This document shows positions 28,501 to 40,094 of a stretch of DNA of 64,000 nucleotides, piece after piece. The stretch's first letter is position 1; each line of letters begins with the position of its first letter. Below the pieces are notes generated by a model. The model saw only the letters and a list, made by a program, of their open reading frames with translations. It had not been told where the DNA came from and made no database searches. Location: contig NZ_NFUT01000005.1 of assembly GCF_002127215.1 (NCBI RefSeq), positions 163,385 through 227,384 on the forward strand. The letters run 5' to 3'. Source of the DNA: Hydrogenophaga sp. IBVHS2 (GTDB lineage Bacteria; Pseudomonadota; Gammaproteobacteria; Burkholderiales; Burkholderiaceae_C). Made by a program: the position numbers and the translations under genes.

Positions 28501-30444
28501 TCACTGCGGCGTCATGTCGCTCAGCTTGAGCGGCGTGCCCAGGGGCGCGCCCGCCTGCCCCTGCTGGACGGCGGCGATGTCCTGCGGGTTGGGGTAGAGG
28601 CCGGCGATGAGGTAATCGAACACCCGCCGCGCGATGGGGGCTGCGGCGGCCGCACCGAAACCGGCGTTCTCCACCACCACCGCCAGCGCCACCCGCGGCG
28701 CATCCACCGGGGCGAAGGCCACGTACAGCGAGTGGTCGCGCTGGTGCTCTTCGAGCTTGCGGGCGTCGTACTTGTCCTTCTGGCCGATGGTCACCGCCTG
28801 GGCGGTGCCGGTCTTGCCGCCGCTGGTGTAGGACGCCCCCGCAAACACGCGGGTGGACGTGCCCTCGGTGGTCACGGCCTGCATGGCGCGCAGCACGGTG
28901 GCCACATGCTCCGCCTTGTAGCCCAGGTTCACCGGCTCGGGGCGCGGAATGGGCGTGCGCTCGCCGGTGATGACGCTCTGCGTGGCCAGCGTGAGGTGGG
29001 GCTTGTGCTGCACGCCGCCGTTGGCCAGGGTGGCCATGGCATGGGCCAGCTGCAGCATGGTGAAGTTGTTGTAGCCCTGGCCGATGCCCAGCGAGATGGT
29101 CTCGCCGGCGTACCAGCGCTGCTGCTCGGGCCGTTTGTAGGTGGCGCGTTTCCAGGCCTGGCTGGGCAGCACGCCGCGCACCTCGCCCTTGAGGTCGATG
29201 CCGGTGATCTGGCCGAAGCCCAGCGGCTTCATGAAGTCGTGCATGCGGTCCACGCCCATCTCGTTGGCCAGCGAGTAGTAGTAGGTGTTGCTCGACTTGA
29301 CGATGCTGCGGTGCATGTCCACCGCGCCCAGGCCGGTGTCGCCGTGGCTGCGGAAGCGGTGGTTGCCGAACATCCAGAAGCCGGGGTCGTTGATGACGGT
29401 GCTCGCACTGCGGGTGCCGGTCTCCAGCGCGGCCAGCGCCATGAAGGGCTTGTAGGTGGAGCCGGGCGGGTAGGTGCCGCGCAGCGCCCGGTTGAGCAGC
29501 GGCTTGTCGATCGACTCGTTGAGGGTCCGCCAGTTCTCGACGTCGATGCCGTCGACGAACAGGTTGGGGTCGAAGGTGGGCTTGGAGACGAAGGCCAGCA
29601 CCTCGCCGTTGCGCGGGTCGATGGCCACCAGCGCGCCGCGCCGCTCGCCGAAGAGCTCTTCCACCAGCTTCTGCAGCTGCAGATCGATGGAGAGCACCAC
29701 GGTGTCGCCCGGGGTGGCCGCCGATGAGGCCAGCGAGCGCACCGCGCGGCCGCCGGCCGATGTCTCGACCCGTTCGAAGCCGGTGGCGCCGTGCAGGGTC
29801 TGCTCGTACTGCTGTTCGGCGCCGAGCTTGCCGATGTATTCGGTGCCGCGGTAGTTGGCCTGGTCCTCCTCGGGCCAGTCGGCCATCAATTCCTTTTCGC
29901 GCTGGTTGATGCGGCCGATGTAGCCCACCACATGGCTGGCGGCCTCGCCGTTGGGGTACTGGCGCAGCAGGCGGGCCTTGACCTCCACACCGGGGAACCG
30001 GTAGCGCTGGGCGGCAAAGCGGGCCACCTCCTCGTCGGTCAGCCGGGTGCGGATGGGCAGCGAATCGAAGCTCAGCGATTCCTCGCGCAGCCGCTTGAAG
30101 CGGCGCACGTCGCGGGGCTCGATGTTCACGATGCGGGTCAGCTCGGCGATGGTCGCGTCCAGGTCGCGCACCTTGGACGGCGTGATCTCCAGCGTGTAGG
30201 CCGAGTAGTTGGTGGCCAGCACCCGCCCGGTGCGGTCGATGATCTGCCCCCGGTTGGGCACCACCGGCAGGATCGCGGTGCGGTTGCTCTCGGCCTGGGC
30301 CAGCAGCTCGTCGTGGCGCACCACCTGCAGCCAGACCAGCCGTGCGGCCACCAGACAGAAGGCCACCAGCACGGCCAGGCCGATGACCAGCACCCGGGTC
30401 CGGAACAGGGCCAGGTCGGACTCGACGTTGCGCAGCTCGGTCAT
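28501..30444 (-). CDS. mrdA: Penicillin-binding protein 2 (elongasome transpeptidase)
   Basis: 647 residues. Membrane anchor at about 17-40, PBP dimerisation domain 60-230, transpeptidase from about 245. Active site Ser329 in GSTYK (329-332 SxxK), SSN (384-386), and KTG in SGGKTGTAQ (about 546). Cross-links peptidoglycan of the side wall with RodA and MreBCD. It starts 1 bp after mreD. The usual next gene, rodA, is absent; the convergent TSUP gene stands there instead. Confidence 0.95.
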   Translation of the reverse strand: MTELRNVESDLALFRTRVLVIGLAVLVAFCLVAARLVWLQVVRHDELLAQAESNRTAILPVVPNRGQIIDRTGRVLATNYSAYTLEITPSKVRDLDATIAELTRIVNIEPRDVRRFKRLREESLSFDSLPIRTRLTDEEVARFAAQRYRFPGVEVKARLLRQYPNGEAASHVVGYIGRINQREKELMADWPEEDQANYRGTEYIGKLGAEQQYEQTLHGATGFERVETSAGGRAVRSLASSAATPGDTVVLSIDLQLQKLVEELFGERRGALVAIDPRNGEVLAFVSKPTFDPNLFVDGIDVENWRTLNESIDKPLLNRALRGTYPPGSTYKPFMALAALETGTRSASTVINDPGFWMFGNHRFRSHGDTGLGAVDMHRSIVKSSNTYYYSLANEMGVDRMHDFMKPLGFGQITGIDLKGEVRGVLPSQAWKRATYKRPEQQRWYAGETISLGIGQGYNNFTMLQLAHAMATLANGGVQHKPHLTLATQSVITGERTPIPRPEPVNLGYKAEHVATVLRAMQAVTTEGTSTRVFAGASYTSGGKTGTAQAVTIGQKDKYDARKLEEHQRDHSLYVAFAPVDAPRVALAVVVENAGFGAAAAAPIARRVFDYLIAGLYPNPQDIAAVQQGQAGAPLGTPLKLSDMTPQ

Positions 30445-30445
30445 G

Positions 30446-30976
30446 TCAGAGCGGTCGGTTGTCGTCCGGGTCGGGCGCGCGCCGCTGGGGTGCCAGCAGC
30501 AGCACCGTCACCACCGGCCACAGCAGGGCCTCGATGGCCGGTGAGAGGAAGTTCTCGATCCCCGGAAACGGGTCGCCCGCCGCCATGCGCACCAGCCACT
30601 GCAGCACGTTGGCGGCGATGAACAGGGGCAGCACCTGCAGCGCCTGCTGGGGCACCGGGAACCACAGCAGCCGCCGGTGCATGGCAATCGCACCGAAGCC
30701 CAGCACCGTGTAGGCCAGGGCATGCTGGCCCAGCAGCGAACCCTGGTGCACATCCATGGCCAGGCCGAAGAAGAAGGCAGCACCCACGCCCACCCGCAAC
30801 GGCTGGTGCACGCTCCAGAACACCAGCACCACGGCCAGCAGATCGGGCACCCAGGCCGCACGGCCGAACAGGCCCATGTTGAGCACCATGTTGGCCAGCA
30901 GGGCCATGATCAGGCTGAGCCAGATGAAGACCGGGTTGGCCGGCAGCAGCAGCTGCTGGCCGGGACGCATGATCAT
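30446..30976 (-). CDS. mreD: Rod-shape protein MreD
   Basis: 176 residues, five to six membrane helices. LLPANPVFIWLSLIMALLANMVL and FFFGLAMDVHQGSLLGQHALAYTVLGF are MreD features. Scaffolds MreC and the elongation complex in the inner membrane. The start overlaps the mreC stop (ATGA). Confidence 0.92.
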   Translation of the reverse strand: MIMRPGQQLLLPANPVFIWLSLIMALLANMVLNMGLFGRAAWVPDLLAVVLVFWSVHQPLRVGVGAAFFFGLAMDVHQGSLLGQHALAYTVLGFGAIAMHRRLLWFPVPQQALQVLPLFIAANVLQWLVRMAAGDPFPGIENFLSPAIEALLWPVVTVLLLAPQRRAPDPDDNRPL

Positions 30977-31884
30977 GGCGACGTCCTCCCGGCACTGGTG
31001 GCGGCCTCGTCGGGCACCGAGGGTGCGGGCTCGCCGGTGAGGTTGAGCACGATCACGTGCAGCGCCGCCTGCACCCGGGCCACCGGTTCGCAGCGGATGC
31101 GGGCGAACGACGAGTCGGCGGCGCGCTCGATGTCGGTCACCCGGGCCACCGCCAGGCCGGGCGGGTAGACGCCGTCCACACCGCTGGTGGTGAGCAGGTC
31201 GCCCACCGCGATGTCGGCATTGGCCACGGTGTAGCGCAGCTCCATGCCGTCACCGGCCCGCGAAGGCTGGCCGAACGCGATGCTGCGCACGCCGGTGCGC
31301 GCATTGAGCACCGGAATGGCCTGGTCGGGGTCGACCAGCAGGCTGACCTCGGACACCAGCGGGTACACCCGGGTGACCTGTCCCAGCACCCCGGATTCGT
31401 CGATGACCGGGGCCCCGGCCTTCACGCCATGGGTCTGTCCGCGGTCGATCACCACACGGCGGGTGTAGGGGTCGGCCGCGTCGTACAGCACCTGGGCGCC
31501 GATGCCTTCGACCTGCGCGCGTTCGCGCAGGGCCAGCAGTTCGCGCAGTCGGCGGTTCTCCAGGCTCAGTTGCTCGACCTGCTGGCTGCGTTCGGACTGG
31601 CGCGCCAGCCGCTGCAGGGCCTCGGCCTCCAGCGAGCGCGACTGTTCCAGCGACGTGAAATAGCCCCGCACCGCGATGGCGGCCTCGATGGGCTGCATCA
31701 CCAGCCACTGGCCGGGGTAGATGACGGTGGCCAGCGCGGTGCGCAGCGGCGTGGCCACCTTGAAGCGCAGGTCGGCCACCATCAGGAACAGCGCGATCGC
31801 GCTGAACACCATCAGCTTGGACAGGGCCGACGGGCCCTGCTTGAAGAAGGGCGGGGGGGTGCGGTCCAGGGTGCCCAGTGGCAT
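30973..31884 (-). CDS. mreC: Rod-shape protein MreC
   Basis: 303 residues from ATG 31884 (MPLGTLDRTPPPFFKQGPS); upstream codons in frame belong to the gap. One membrane helix (about 22-42), a periplasmic coiled coil (about 75-120, LARQSERSQQVEQLSLENRRLRELL), then the beta-barrel MreC domain (GVKAGAPVIDESGVLGQVTRV). Links the cytoplasmic MreB filament with PBP2. 26 bp after mreB. Confidence 0.93.
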   Translation of the reverse strand: MPLGTLDRTPPPFFKQGPSALSKLMVFSAIALFLMVADLRFKVATPLRTALATVIYPGQWLVMQPIEAAIAVRGYFTSLEQSRSLEAEALQRLARQSERSQQVEQLSLENRRLRELLALRERAQVEGIGAQVLYDAADPYTRRVVIDRGQTHGVKAGAPVIDESGVLGQVTRVYPLVSEVSLLVDPDQAIPVLNARTGVRSIAFGQPSRAGDGMELRYTVANADIAVGDLLTTSGVDGVYPPGLAVARVTDIERAADSSFARIRCEPVARVQAALHVIVLNLTGEPAPSVPDEAATSAGRTSP

Positions 31885-31910
31885 GTCGGCTCGCCCGGAA
31901 CGGGTGGGAC

Positions 31911-33152
<1,242 letters not shown>

Positions 33153-33204
33153 TTACGCGCGGTTCACGCGCGCCGGTCGCCCCGATCCCACTCCCCAACC
33201 CGCC

Positions 33205-33504
33205 ATGTCCCTCACCCTGAACGACATCGGACGCATCGCCCAGCTGGCCCGGCTGGAACTCGATGCCCCCCAGCGCGAGCGCCTGCTGGGCCAGCTCAAC
33301 GGATTCTTCGACATCGTCGAACAGATGAAGGCGGTCGACACCACCGGTGTCGAGCCGCTGGCCCATCCCACCGCCGTCATGCAGGCGGTGGCCCTGCGCC
33401 TGCGCCCCGACGAGGTGACCGAGCCGAACCGGCGCGAAGCCAACCAGGCCAGCGCCCCGGCCGTGGAACGCGGTCTGTTCCTGGTGCCCAAGGTGATCGA
33501 ATGA
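33205..33504 (+). CDS. gatC: Asp-tRNA(Asn)/Glu-tRNA(Gln) amidotransferase subunit C
   Basis: 99 residues; [17 protein letters not shown] and [22 protein letters not shown] are GatC signatures. Wraps GatA and GatB to stabilise the complex that amidates mischarged Glu-tRNA(Gln) or Asp-tRNA(Asn). Its stop overlaps the gatA start (ATGA). Confidence 0.95.
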   Translation: MSLTLNDIGRIAQLARLELDAPQRERLLGQLNGFFDIVEQMKAVDTTGVEPLAHPTAVMQAVALRLRPDEVTEPNRREANQASAPAVERGLFLVPKVIE

Positions 33505-34991
33505 AAGAGCTGCACCACCTCGGCGTGGCCGGCCTGGCCGATGCCATGGCCGCCGGCCAGACCTCCAGCGTGGAGGCCACCCGGCACTTCCTGGACCGTG
33601 CCCGCGCACACGCCGGCCTCGGCGCCTACCTCGCCATCGACGAAGACGCCGCCCTGGCCCAGGCGACCGCCGCCGACGCCCGCCGTGCCGCCGGCGAACA
33701 GGGACCGCTGCTCGGTGTGCCGCTGGCCCACAAGGACATCTTCGTCACCCGCGGCCTGCCCACCACCGCCGGCTCGAAGATGCTGGCCGGCTACCGCAGT
33801 CCGTTCGATGCCACCGTGGTGGCGCGTCTGGCGCAGGCCGGCGCGGTCACGCTGGGCAAGCTCAACTGCGACGAGTTCGCCATGGGCGGCAGCAACGAGA
33901 ACTCGGCCTTCGGCGTGGCCCGCAACCCGTGGGACCCGAGCCGCGTGCCCGGCGGATCGTCGGGTGGTTCGGCCGTGGCGGTGGCAGCCGGCCTGGCCGC
34001 CGCGGTCACCGGTACCGACACCGGCGGGTCCATCCGCCAGCCCGCCAGCTTCTGCGGCGTCACCGGCATCAAGCCGACCTACGGCCGCTGCTCGCGCTAC
34101 GGCATGGTGGCCTTTGCCTCCAGTCTGGACCAGGCCGGCCCCATGGCCCGCAGTGCGGCCGACTGCGCCGTTCTGCTGTCGGCCATGGCCGGCCCCGACA
34201 TCGACCGCGACTCCACCAGCCTGGACCTGCCGGCCGAGGACTACACCCGCCTGCTCGGCCAGCCGCGCAATGGTGCCACCGCCGCGCAGCCGCTCAAGGG
34301 CCTGCGCATCGGTCTGCCGCGCGAGTTCTTCGGCGAGGGCTGTGCGCCCGACGTGCTGGCCGCCGTGCGCGCCGCGCTGGCCGACTGCGAGAAGCTCGGT
34401 GCCACCCTGGTGGAGGTGTCGCTGCCGCGCACCGAGCTGTCCATCCCGGTCTACTACATCATTGCCCCGGCCGAGGCCAGCTCCAACCTCAGCCGTTTCG
34501 ACGGCGTGAAGTTCGGGCACCGTGCCGCCAAGTACGGCGACCTGGTCGACATGTACCAGAAGACCCGCGCCGAGGGCTTCGGCCCCGAGGTGCAGCGCCG
34601 CATCATGATCGGCACCTACGTGCTGAGCCACGGCTACTACGACGCCTACTACATCAAGGCCCAGCAGATCCGCCGCCTGATCGCGCAGGACTTCCAGCAG
34701 GCCTTCGCGCAATGCGACCTGATCGCCGGCCCGGTGGCCCCCACCGTGGCCTGGACCCTGGGCGAGAAGGGCGACGACCCGGTGGCCAACTACCTGGCCG
34801 ACATCTACACCCTGTCCACCTCGCTGGCCGGGCTGCCCGGCATGAGCGTGCCGGCCGGCTTCGGCGCCGGGGGTCTCCCGGTGGGTCTGCAGCTGGTGGG
34901 CAACTACCTGAAAGAGGCCGAGCTGCTGCAGGCGGCCCACGCCTTCCAGCAGGCCACCGACTGGCACACCCGCATCCCGCAAGGCTTCTGA
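33501..34991 (+). CDS. gatA: Asp-tRNA(Asn)/Glu-tRNA(Gln) amidotransferase subunit A
   Basis: 496 residues, amidase-signature family. Catalytic triad Lys78 (LAHKDIF), cis-Ser in GGSSGGS (151-157) and nucleophile Ser177 ([10 protein letters not shown]). Frees ammonia from glutamine and channels it to Gat[22 protein letters not shown] is strongly conserved. Coupled to gatC and 2 bp before gatB. Confidence 0.97.
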   Translation: MKELHHLGVAGLADAMAAGQTSSVEATRHFLDRARAHAGLGAYLAIDEDAALAQATAADARRAAGEQGPLLGVPLAHKDIFVTRGLPTTAGSKMLAGYRSPFDATVVARLAQAGAVTLGKLNCDEFAMGGSNENSAFGVARNPWDPSRVPGGSSGGSAVAVAAGLAAAVTGTDTGGSIRQPASFCGVTGIKPTYGRCSRYGMVAFASSLDQAGPMARSAADCAVLLSAMAGPDIDRDSTSLDLPAEDYTRLLGQPRNGATAAQPLKGLRIGLPREFFGEGCAPDVLAAVRAALADCEKLGATLVEVSLPRTELSIPVYYIIAPAEASSNLSRFDGVKFGHRAAKYGDLVDMYQKTRAEGFGPEVQRRIMIGTYVLSHGYYDAYYIKAQQIRRLIAQDFQQAFAQCDLIAGPVAPTVAWTLGEKGDDPVANYLADIYTLSTSLAGLPGMSVPAGFGAGGLPVGLQLVGNYLKEAELLQAAHAFQQATDWHTRIPQGF

Positions 34992-34993
34992 CC

Positions 34994-36445
34994 ATGAGCA
35001 GCAGTACTTCCCTTCTGGTCCGGGGCTACGAGGTCGTCATCGGCTTCGAGACCCATGCCCAGCTGTCCACCCGCAGCAAGATCTTCAGCCGCGCCGCCAC
35101 CGCCTTCGGTGCCGAGCCCAACACCCAGGCCTGCGCGGTGGACCTGGCCCTGCCCGGCACCCTGCCGGTGATGAACCGCGCCGCGGTGGAGCGGGCCATC
35201 CGCTTCGGTCTGGCGGTGGGTTCGCACATCGCCGAGCAGAGCGTGTTCGCGCGCAAGAACTACTTCTACCCCGACCTGCCCAAGGGCTACCAGATCAGCC
35301 AGTTCGAGATCCCGGTGGTGCAGGGCGGCGAGGTGAGCTTCTTCCTGGGTGATGAGAAGAAGACGGTGCGCCTGGTGCGCGCCCACCTGGAGGAGGACGC
35401 CGGCAAGAGCCTGCACGAAGACTTCGTGGGCCAGAGCGGCATCGACCTGAACCGCGCCGGCACGCCGCTGCTGGAAATCGTCACCGAGCCCGACATCCGC
35501 TCCAGTGCCGAGGCCGTGGCCTATGCCCGCGAGCTGCACAAGATCGTGACCTGGATCGGCATCTGCGATGGCAACATGCAGGAAGGCTCCTTCCGCTGCG
35601 ACGCCAACGTCTCGGTGCGCAAGCCCGGGGCCCCGCTGGGCACCCGGCGCGAGATCAAGAACCTCAACAGCTTCAAGTTCATGCAGCAGGCCATCGATTA
35701 CGAGGTCCGCTGGCAGATCGAGCAGATCGAGGACGGCCATGCCATCCAGCAGGCCACCGTGCTGTTCGACCCCGACACCGGCGAGACCCGGGCCATGCGC
35801 ACCAAGGAAGACGCGGCCGACTACCGCTACTTCCCCGACCCCGACCTGCCGCCGCTGGTGATTGCCCGCTCATGGGTGGACGAGGTCAAGGCCGCCATGC
35901 CGGAGCTGCCGCGCGCCATGGCCGAGCGCTTCGTGCAGCAGTACGGCCTGCCCGAATACGACGCCACCACGCTCACCCAGAGCCCGGCGATGGCGGCCTA
36001 CTTCGAGGCGGCCGCCCAGGCCAGCGGACAGGCCAAGATGGCCAGCAACTGGATCATGGGCGAGGTCTCGCGCCGCCTCAATGCCGAGGAGCGCGACATC
36101 GCGGACGTGCCGGTGGACGCTGCGGCCCTGGCCGCACTGCTGGGGCGCATTGCCGACAGCACCATCTCCAACAACGCGGCCAGGCAGGTGATGGACGCGC
36201 TCTGGAAGGGCGAGGGCCCGGTGGACGCCGTTATCGAGGCCAAGGGCCTCAAGCAGGTGAACGACACCGGCGCGCTGGAGGCGATCATCGACGAGGTGAT
36301 GGCGGCCAACGCCGAGATGGTGGCGCAGTTCCGCGCCGGCAAGGAGAAGGCCTTCAACGCCCTGGTGGGTCAGGCCATGAAGGCGAGCAAGGGCAAGGCC
36401 AACCCCCAGCAGGTCAACGACCTGCTGCGCCAGAAACTGGGCTGA
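34994..36445 (+). CDS. gatB: Asp-tRNA(Asn)/Glu-tRNA(Gln) amidotransferase subunit B
   Basis: 483 residues from ATG 34994 ([24 protein letters not shown]). GatB kinase/transamidase core with [11 protein letters not shown] and [12 protein letters not shown], then the C-terminal helical/YqeY-like tRNA domain (about 345-483, ending NDLLRQKLG). Activates the tRNA-bound acid with ATP. The last 32 bases overlap, tail to tail, with the DUF4124 gene on the other strand. Confidence 0.97.
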   Translation: MSSSTSLLVRGYEVVIGFETHAQLSTRSKIFSRAATAFGAEPNTQACAVDLALPGTLPVMNRAAVERAIRFGLAVGSHIAEQSVFARKNYFYPDLPKGYQISQFEIPVVQGGEVSFFLGDEKKTVRLVRAHLEEDAGKSLHEDFVGQSGIDLNRAGTPLLEIVTEPDIRSSAEAVAYARELHKIVTWIGICDGNMQEGSFRCDANVSVRKPGAPLGTRREIKNLNSFKFMQQAIDYEVRWQIEQIEDGHAIQQATVLFDPDTGETRAMRTKEDAADYRYFPDPDLPPLVIARSWVDEVKAAMPELPRAMAERFVQQYGLPEYDATTLTQSPAMAAYFEAAAQASGQAKMASNWIMGEVSRRLNAEERDIADVPVDAAALAALLGRIADSTISNNAARQVMDALWKGEGPVDAVIEAKGLKQVNDTGALEAIIDEVMAANAEMVAQFRAGKEKAFNALVGQAMKASKGKANPQQVNDLLRQKLG

Positions 36446-37094
36446 CCGGCCCGGCGGCGCCCGGACCCCAGAGCTGGCGCAGGCGGGCCAGCTCCTCGTC
36501 GAACCGTGCATTGATGCGCTGCTTCTCGCGCAGCTGGGTGTCCAGGAAACGCTTCTGCACCTCGAACTGGGCGGTGTTGTCGTCCAGCTTGCGCTTGAGC
36601 CAGGCCGGGGCCTTGGACGGGTCGGACTGGTAGAACTCCAGCTCGGTCTCGATCTCCTTGCGCTGCGCCTTGAGGTTGTCCTCGCGGCGCTGCACGGCAG
36701 CGATCACGTCGTCGATCTGGCTCAGCACCTCGGCCCGCTCGCGGTCATGGGCTGCCTGGTTGGGGTAGCGCAGCAGCAGGGCACGCTCGCGCCGGCGTTC
36801 CTCGGCGATCCGGGCCTTTTCCTCTTCCTCGGCGCGCTGGCGGGCCTCGATGGCCGCCCGTTCTTCCCGGGTGTAGCTGGGGGGCAGCACCTTGCGCACG
36901 GTGCCGGTGCTGCCGCGCACCTCCTGTTCGCGGTCGATGCAGGCGGCAATCGGCCGGTCGGAGGTGTGGCGTTTGCCGGTGCGGTCGACGCAGGTGTAGA
37001 TCTCGCCGGTGGCCTGCGCGCCTGCCGGGCCGGTGGCACCGAGCGTGGCAAACAGACACATCACGGCAGCGATCGGGTGGCGGGCGGCAATCAT
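36414..37094 (-). CDS. DUF4124 protein with coiled coil, secreted
   Basis: 226 residues from ATG 37094. Signal peptide (about 1-27, ending AGAQA), then a DUF4124 domain ([29 protein letters not shown], 31-59, with two Cys) and a long charged coiled coil (72-210). Probably periplasmic; function unknown. Its 3' end overlaps gatB by 32 bp, convergently. The same frame stays open upstream for more than 3 kb opposite xth and the MBOAT gene, which is a composition artefact. Confidence 0.8.
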   Translation of the reverse strand: MIAARHPIAAVMCLFATLGATGPAGAQATGEIYTCVDRTGKRHTSDRPIAACIDREQEVRGSTGTVRKVLPPSYTREERAAIEARQRAEEEEKARIAEERRRERALLLRYPNQAAHDRERAEVLSQIDDVIAAVQRREDNLKAQRKEIETELEFYQSDPSKAPAWLKRKLDDNTAQFEVQKRFLDTQLREKQRINARFDEELARLRQLWGPGAAGPVSPVSGAAGR

Positions 37095-37102
37095 GGGCGG
37101 GT

Positions 37103-37801
37103 TCAGGTCACACCGTAGCGTTGGCGGTAGGCCAGCACGCGGTCGCGGTGCTCGCCCGATGCAGAGGAAGGTTGTACATCGAGATACTGCAGCAGATCGC
37201 TCAAGGTGGCAATGGCGCACACCTGCAGGCCCAGCTGGCGTTGTACGTATTGGACGGCGCTGTGGTCCACATCGCGCACCTGGCCGTCCGGGCCGACCTC
37301 GGTGGCCTTTTCCTGTCGGTCCAGGGCGATGGCCACCGCATGCGGGGTGGCCCCGGCGGCGCGGATGATGGCGATCGACTCCCGGGCGGCGGTGCCGGCC
37401 GACATCACGTCGTCGACGATCAGCACCCGGCCCTTGAGCGGCGCGCCCACCAGCGTACCGCCCTCGCCGTGGTCCTTGGCTTCCTTGCGGTTGTAGGCAA
37501 ACGGCACGTTGCGACCCAGTCGGGCCAGCTCGATGGCCACCGCCGCACCCAGCGGAATGCCCTTGTAGGCCGGGCCGAAGATCATGTCGAACTCGAGGCC
37601 GCTGGCGACCAGGGCCTTCGCGTAATATCCGGCGAGCCGACCCAGTTTGGCGCCGTCGTCGAACAGGCCTGCGTTGAAGAAGTAGGGACTCAGGCGCCCC
37701 GCCTTGGTCTTGAACTCGCCAAACTTCAGCGCGCCGGCCTCCACGCAGAACTGCACGAATTCCTGAGCCAGTGCCGGGCCGTTGCCCGCCTTGTCCACCA
37801 T
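37103..37801 (-). CDS. pyrE: Orotate phosphoribosyltransferase
   Basis: 232 residues from ATG 37801 (MVDKAGNGPALAQEF). FKTKAGRLSPYFFNAGLF is the PyrE N-terminal signature; RVLIVDDVMSAGTA is the PRPP-binding loop. Makes OMP in pyrimidine synthesis. 8 bp from the DUF4124 gene. Its start codon overlaps the ATG of xth on the opposite strand (CATG at 37799-37802), so each promoter must lie inside the other gene. Confidence 0.95.
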   Translation of the reverse strand: MVDKAGNGPALAQEFVQFCVEAGALKFGEFKTKAGRLSPYFFNAGLFDDGAKLGRLAGYYAKALVASGLEFDMIFGPAYKGIPLGAAVAIELARLGRNVPFAYNRKEAKDHGEGGTLVGAPLKGRVLIVDDVMSAGTAARESIAIIRAAGATPHAVAIALDRQEKATEVGPDGQVRDVDHSAVQYVQRQLGLQVCAIATLSDLLQYLDVQPSSASGEHRDRVLAYRQRYGVT

Positions 37802-38603
37802 GGGTGATCCCTTGTTCAAACTCACCAGCCTCAACCTCAACGGCATCCGTTCGGCCTCGACCAAGGGGCTGGAATCCTGGCTGGCGGCACACCGGCCGGA
37901 TTGTATTTGCGTGCAGGAGGTCAAGGCCCAGGCGCCGGATGTGGCCGGGCGCTTCGAGACGCTGGCGGGGCTGCAGGGGCACTTCCACTTTGCCCAGAAG
38001 AAGGGCTATTCGGGCACCGGCATCTACACCCGGCAGGCACCGACCGAGGTCATCACCGGCTTCGGCAACCCGGAGTTCGACGCCGAGGGCCGCTACACCG
38101 AACTGCGCTTTGACACGCCATCGCGCCGCTTCTCCATCATCAGCGCCTACTTTCCCAGCGGATCGTCCGGCCCGGAGCGCCAGGAGGCCAAATTCCGTTT
38201 CCTGGATGCGTTCTTCCCGCACCTGATGGCGCTGAAGGCGCAGCGTGAATTCATCCTGTGCGGCGACGTCAACATCGCGCACCAGGAGAAGGACCTCAAG
38301 AACTGGCGCAGCAACCAGAAGAACAGCGGCTTCCTGCCCGAGGAACGCGCCTGGATGACCCGTTTGCTGACCGAGGGCGGGCTGGTCGATGTGTACCGCC
38401 GGCTGCAGCCCGACACCACCGACACCTGCTACACCTGGTGGAGCAACCGCGGGCAGGCCTATGCCAACAACGTGGGCTGGCGCCTGGACTACCACCTGGC
38501 CACACCGGCCGTGGCCACCACCGCCCGCACCGAGGCCATCTACAAGGGCGAGAAGTTCTCCGACCACGCGCCCATCACCATCGAGTACGAACTGCCACGC
38601 TGA
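37800..38603 (+). CDS. xth: Exodeoxyribonuclease III (AP endonuclease)
   Basis: 267 residues from ATG 37800; EEP-fold nuclease. Metal and catalytic residues in LNLNGIRSA, CVQEVKAQ, CGDVNIAHQEKDLKN and SDHAPITIEYEL. Cuts DNA 5' of abasic sites and trims 3' ends. A TTG at 37812 would give the common family N-terminus (M)FKLTSLNLNG, with no overlap of start codons with pyrE; both are plausible. Followed at 15 bp by the MBOAT gene. Confidence 0.93.
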   Translation: MGDPLFKLTSLNLNGIRSASTKGLESWLAAHRPDCICVQEVKAQAPDVAGRFETLAGLQGHFHFAQKKGYSGTGIYTRQAPTEVITGFGNPEFDAEGRYTELRFDTPSRRFSIISAYFPSGSSGPERQEAKFRFLDAFFPHLMALKAQREFILCGDVNIAHQEKDLKNWRSNQKNSGFLPEERAWMTRLLTEGGLVDVYRRLQPDTTDTCYTWWSNRGQAYANNVGWRLDYHLATPAVATTARTEAIYKGEKFSDHAPITIEYELPR

Positions 38604-38618
38604 TCGTCTGCCGCCGTC

Positions 38619-40094
38619 GTGCTCTTCAATTCGTACACCTTCCTGTTCCTCTACCTGCCGCTGGTGCTCGGCGGGTTTTTCCTGCTGGGACGTTTCCATC
38701 GCCCGTCCGCCGCGGCCTGGCTCTTCGGGGCTTCGCTGGTCTTCTATGGACTCTGGAGCTACGCCTATGTGGGCCTGCTGCTGCTGTCCATTGCCTTCAA
38801 TTACGTCGTCGGGGTGGGACTGTCCCGGGCCGTGGCGGCTGGCAGGCCCGGCCAGGTGAAGGGGCTGCTGTGGTTCGGGGTGGTGGTCGACCTGGGCTTG
38901 CTGGCCTACTTCAAGTACGCCAACTTCTTCGTGTCGTCGGTGGGGGCGCTGGCCGGCGTGTCCTGGGAGCTGGCCGAGATCGTCCTGCCGGTGGGCATCT
39001 CGTTCTACACCTTCACCCAGATTGCCTTTCTGGTCGATGCCGCCCGGGGCGAGGTGCGGGAGACGCACCCGGTGCACTACGGGCTCTTCGTCACCTACTT
39101 CCCGCACCTGATTGCCGGCCCGGTGCTGCACCACAAGGAAATGATGCCCCAGTTCGCCCGCGCCGAGACCTACCGGCCCCATTGGGAGAACCTGGCGGCG
39201 GGCTCGGCCATCTTCGTCATCGGTCTGCTCAAGAAAGTGATCGTGGCGGACAACATGGCGCCCTACGCCACGCCGGTGTTCCAGCTGGCGGCGGGTGGCG
39301 GCGATGTGTCGTTTGCCCAGGCCTGGGCGGGTGCGCTGGCCTACACCTTCCAGCTGTATTTCGATTTCTCGGCCTACTCCGACATGGCGGTGGGCCTCTC
39401 TCGCATGTTCGGTGTGCGCCTGCCGCTGAACTTCGACTCGCCCTACAAGGCGGTGAACATCATCGATTTCTGGCGCCGTTGGCACATGACGCTCTCGCGC
39501 TTCCTGCGCGACTACCTCTACATCGCCCTGGGCGGCAACCGCCACGGCAAGCTGCGCCGCTACATGAACCTGTTCATCACCATGCTGCTGGGCGGCCTGT
39601 GGCACGGCGCTGCCTGGACCTTCGTGGTCTGGGGCGCGCTGCATGGCTTGTTCCTGGTGATCAACCATGCCTGGCGGGCACTGCGGCAGCGCCTGGGCCA
39701 CGACCTGACGCGGTCCACCTGGCTCGGACGTGCTGCCTCCACCGCCCTCACTTTCCTGGTGGTGGTGGTGGCCTGGGTGTTCTTCAGGGCCGACTCGTTC
39801 GACGCTGCGCTGCACCTGCTGCGCGCCATGGCGGGCATCGATGGCTGGGACGGGCTGTCCGACCAGGAGCCCAAGGTCTGGGTGACGCTGCTGGTGGGGG
39901 CGGTGCTGGTCTGGGCATTCCCCAACTCGCAGCAGATCCTGGCCGACCACCCGCCTGCGCTGGGTGACATCCGCTCCCGCAGCCGCCTTCGCTGGCGCCC
40001 GGGCGCGGCCTGGGGCATCGTGATGGCCCTGGCCTTCTTCTACACGTTGACCGAAATGGGGCGGGTGAGTGAGTTCCTCTATTTCCAGTTCTGA
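38619..40094 (+). CDS. MBOAT-family O-acyltransferase, AlgI/DltB-like
   Basis: 491 residues, about 11-12 membrane segments. Conserved RRWHMTLSRFLRDYLYIALGGNRHG with His289 and catalytic His329 in LLGGLWHGAAW. Moves an acyl (usually acetyl) group across the inner membrane for transfer to a periplasmic or surface polysaccharide, as AlgI does for alginate. GTG start at 38619 (LFNSYTFLFLYLP). The next gene, overlapping by 26 bp, encodes the likely periplasmic partner. No alginate genes are nearby. Confidence 0.9.
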   Translation: MLFNSYTFLFLYLPLVLGGFFLLGRFHRPSAAAWLFGASLVFYGLWSYAYVGLLLLSIAFNYVVGVGLSRAVAAGRPGQVKGLLWFGVVVDLGLLAYFKYANFFVSSVGALAGVSWELAEIVLPVGISFYTFTQIAFLVDAARGEVRETHPVHYGLFVTYFPHLIAGPVLHHKEMMPQFARAETYRPHWENLAAGSAIFVIGLLKKVIVADNMAPYATPVFQLAAGGGDVSFAQAWAGALAYTFQLYFDFSAYSDMAVGLSRMFGVRLPLNFDSPYKAVNIIDFWRRWHMTLSRFLRDYLYIALGGNRHGKLRRYMNLFITMLLGGLWHGAAWTFVVWGALHGLFLVINHAWRALRQRLGHDLTRSTWLGRAASTALTFLVVVVAWVFFRADSFDAALHLLRAMAGIDGWDGLSDQEPKVWVTLLVGAVLVWAFPNSQQILADHPPALGDIRSRSRLRWRPGAAWGIVMALAFFYTLTEMGRVSEFLYFQF

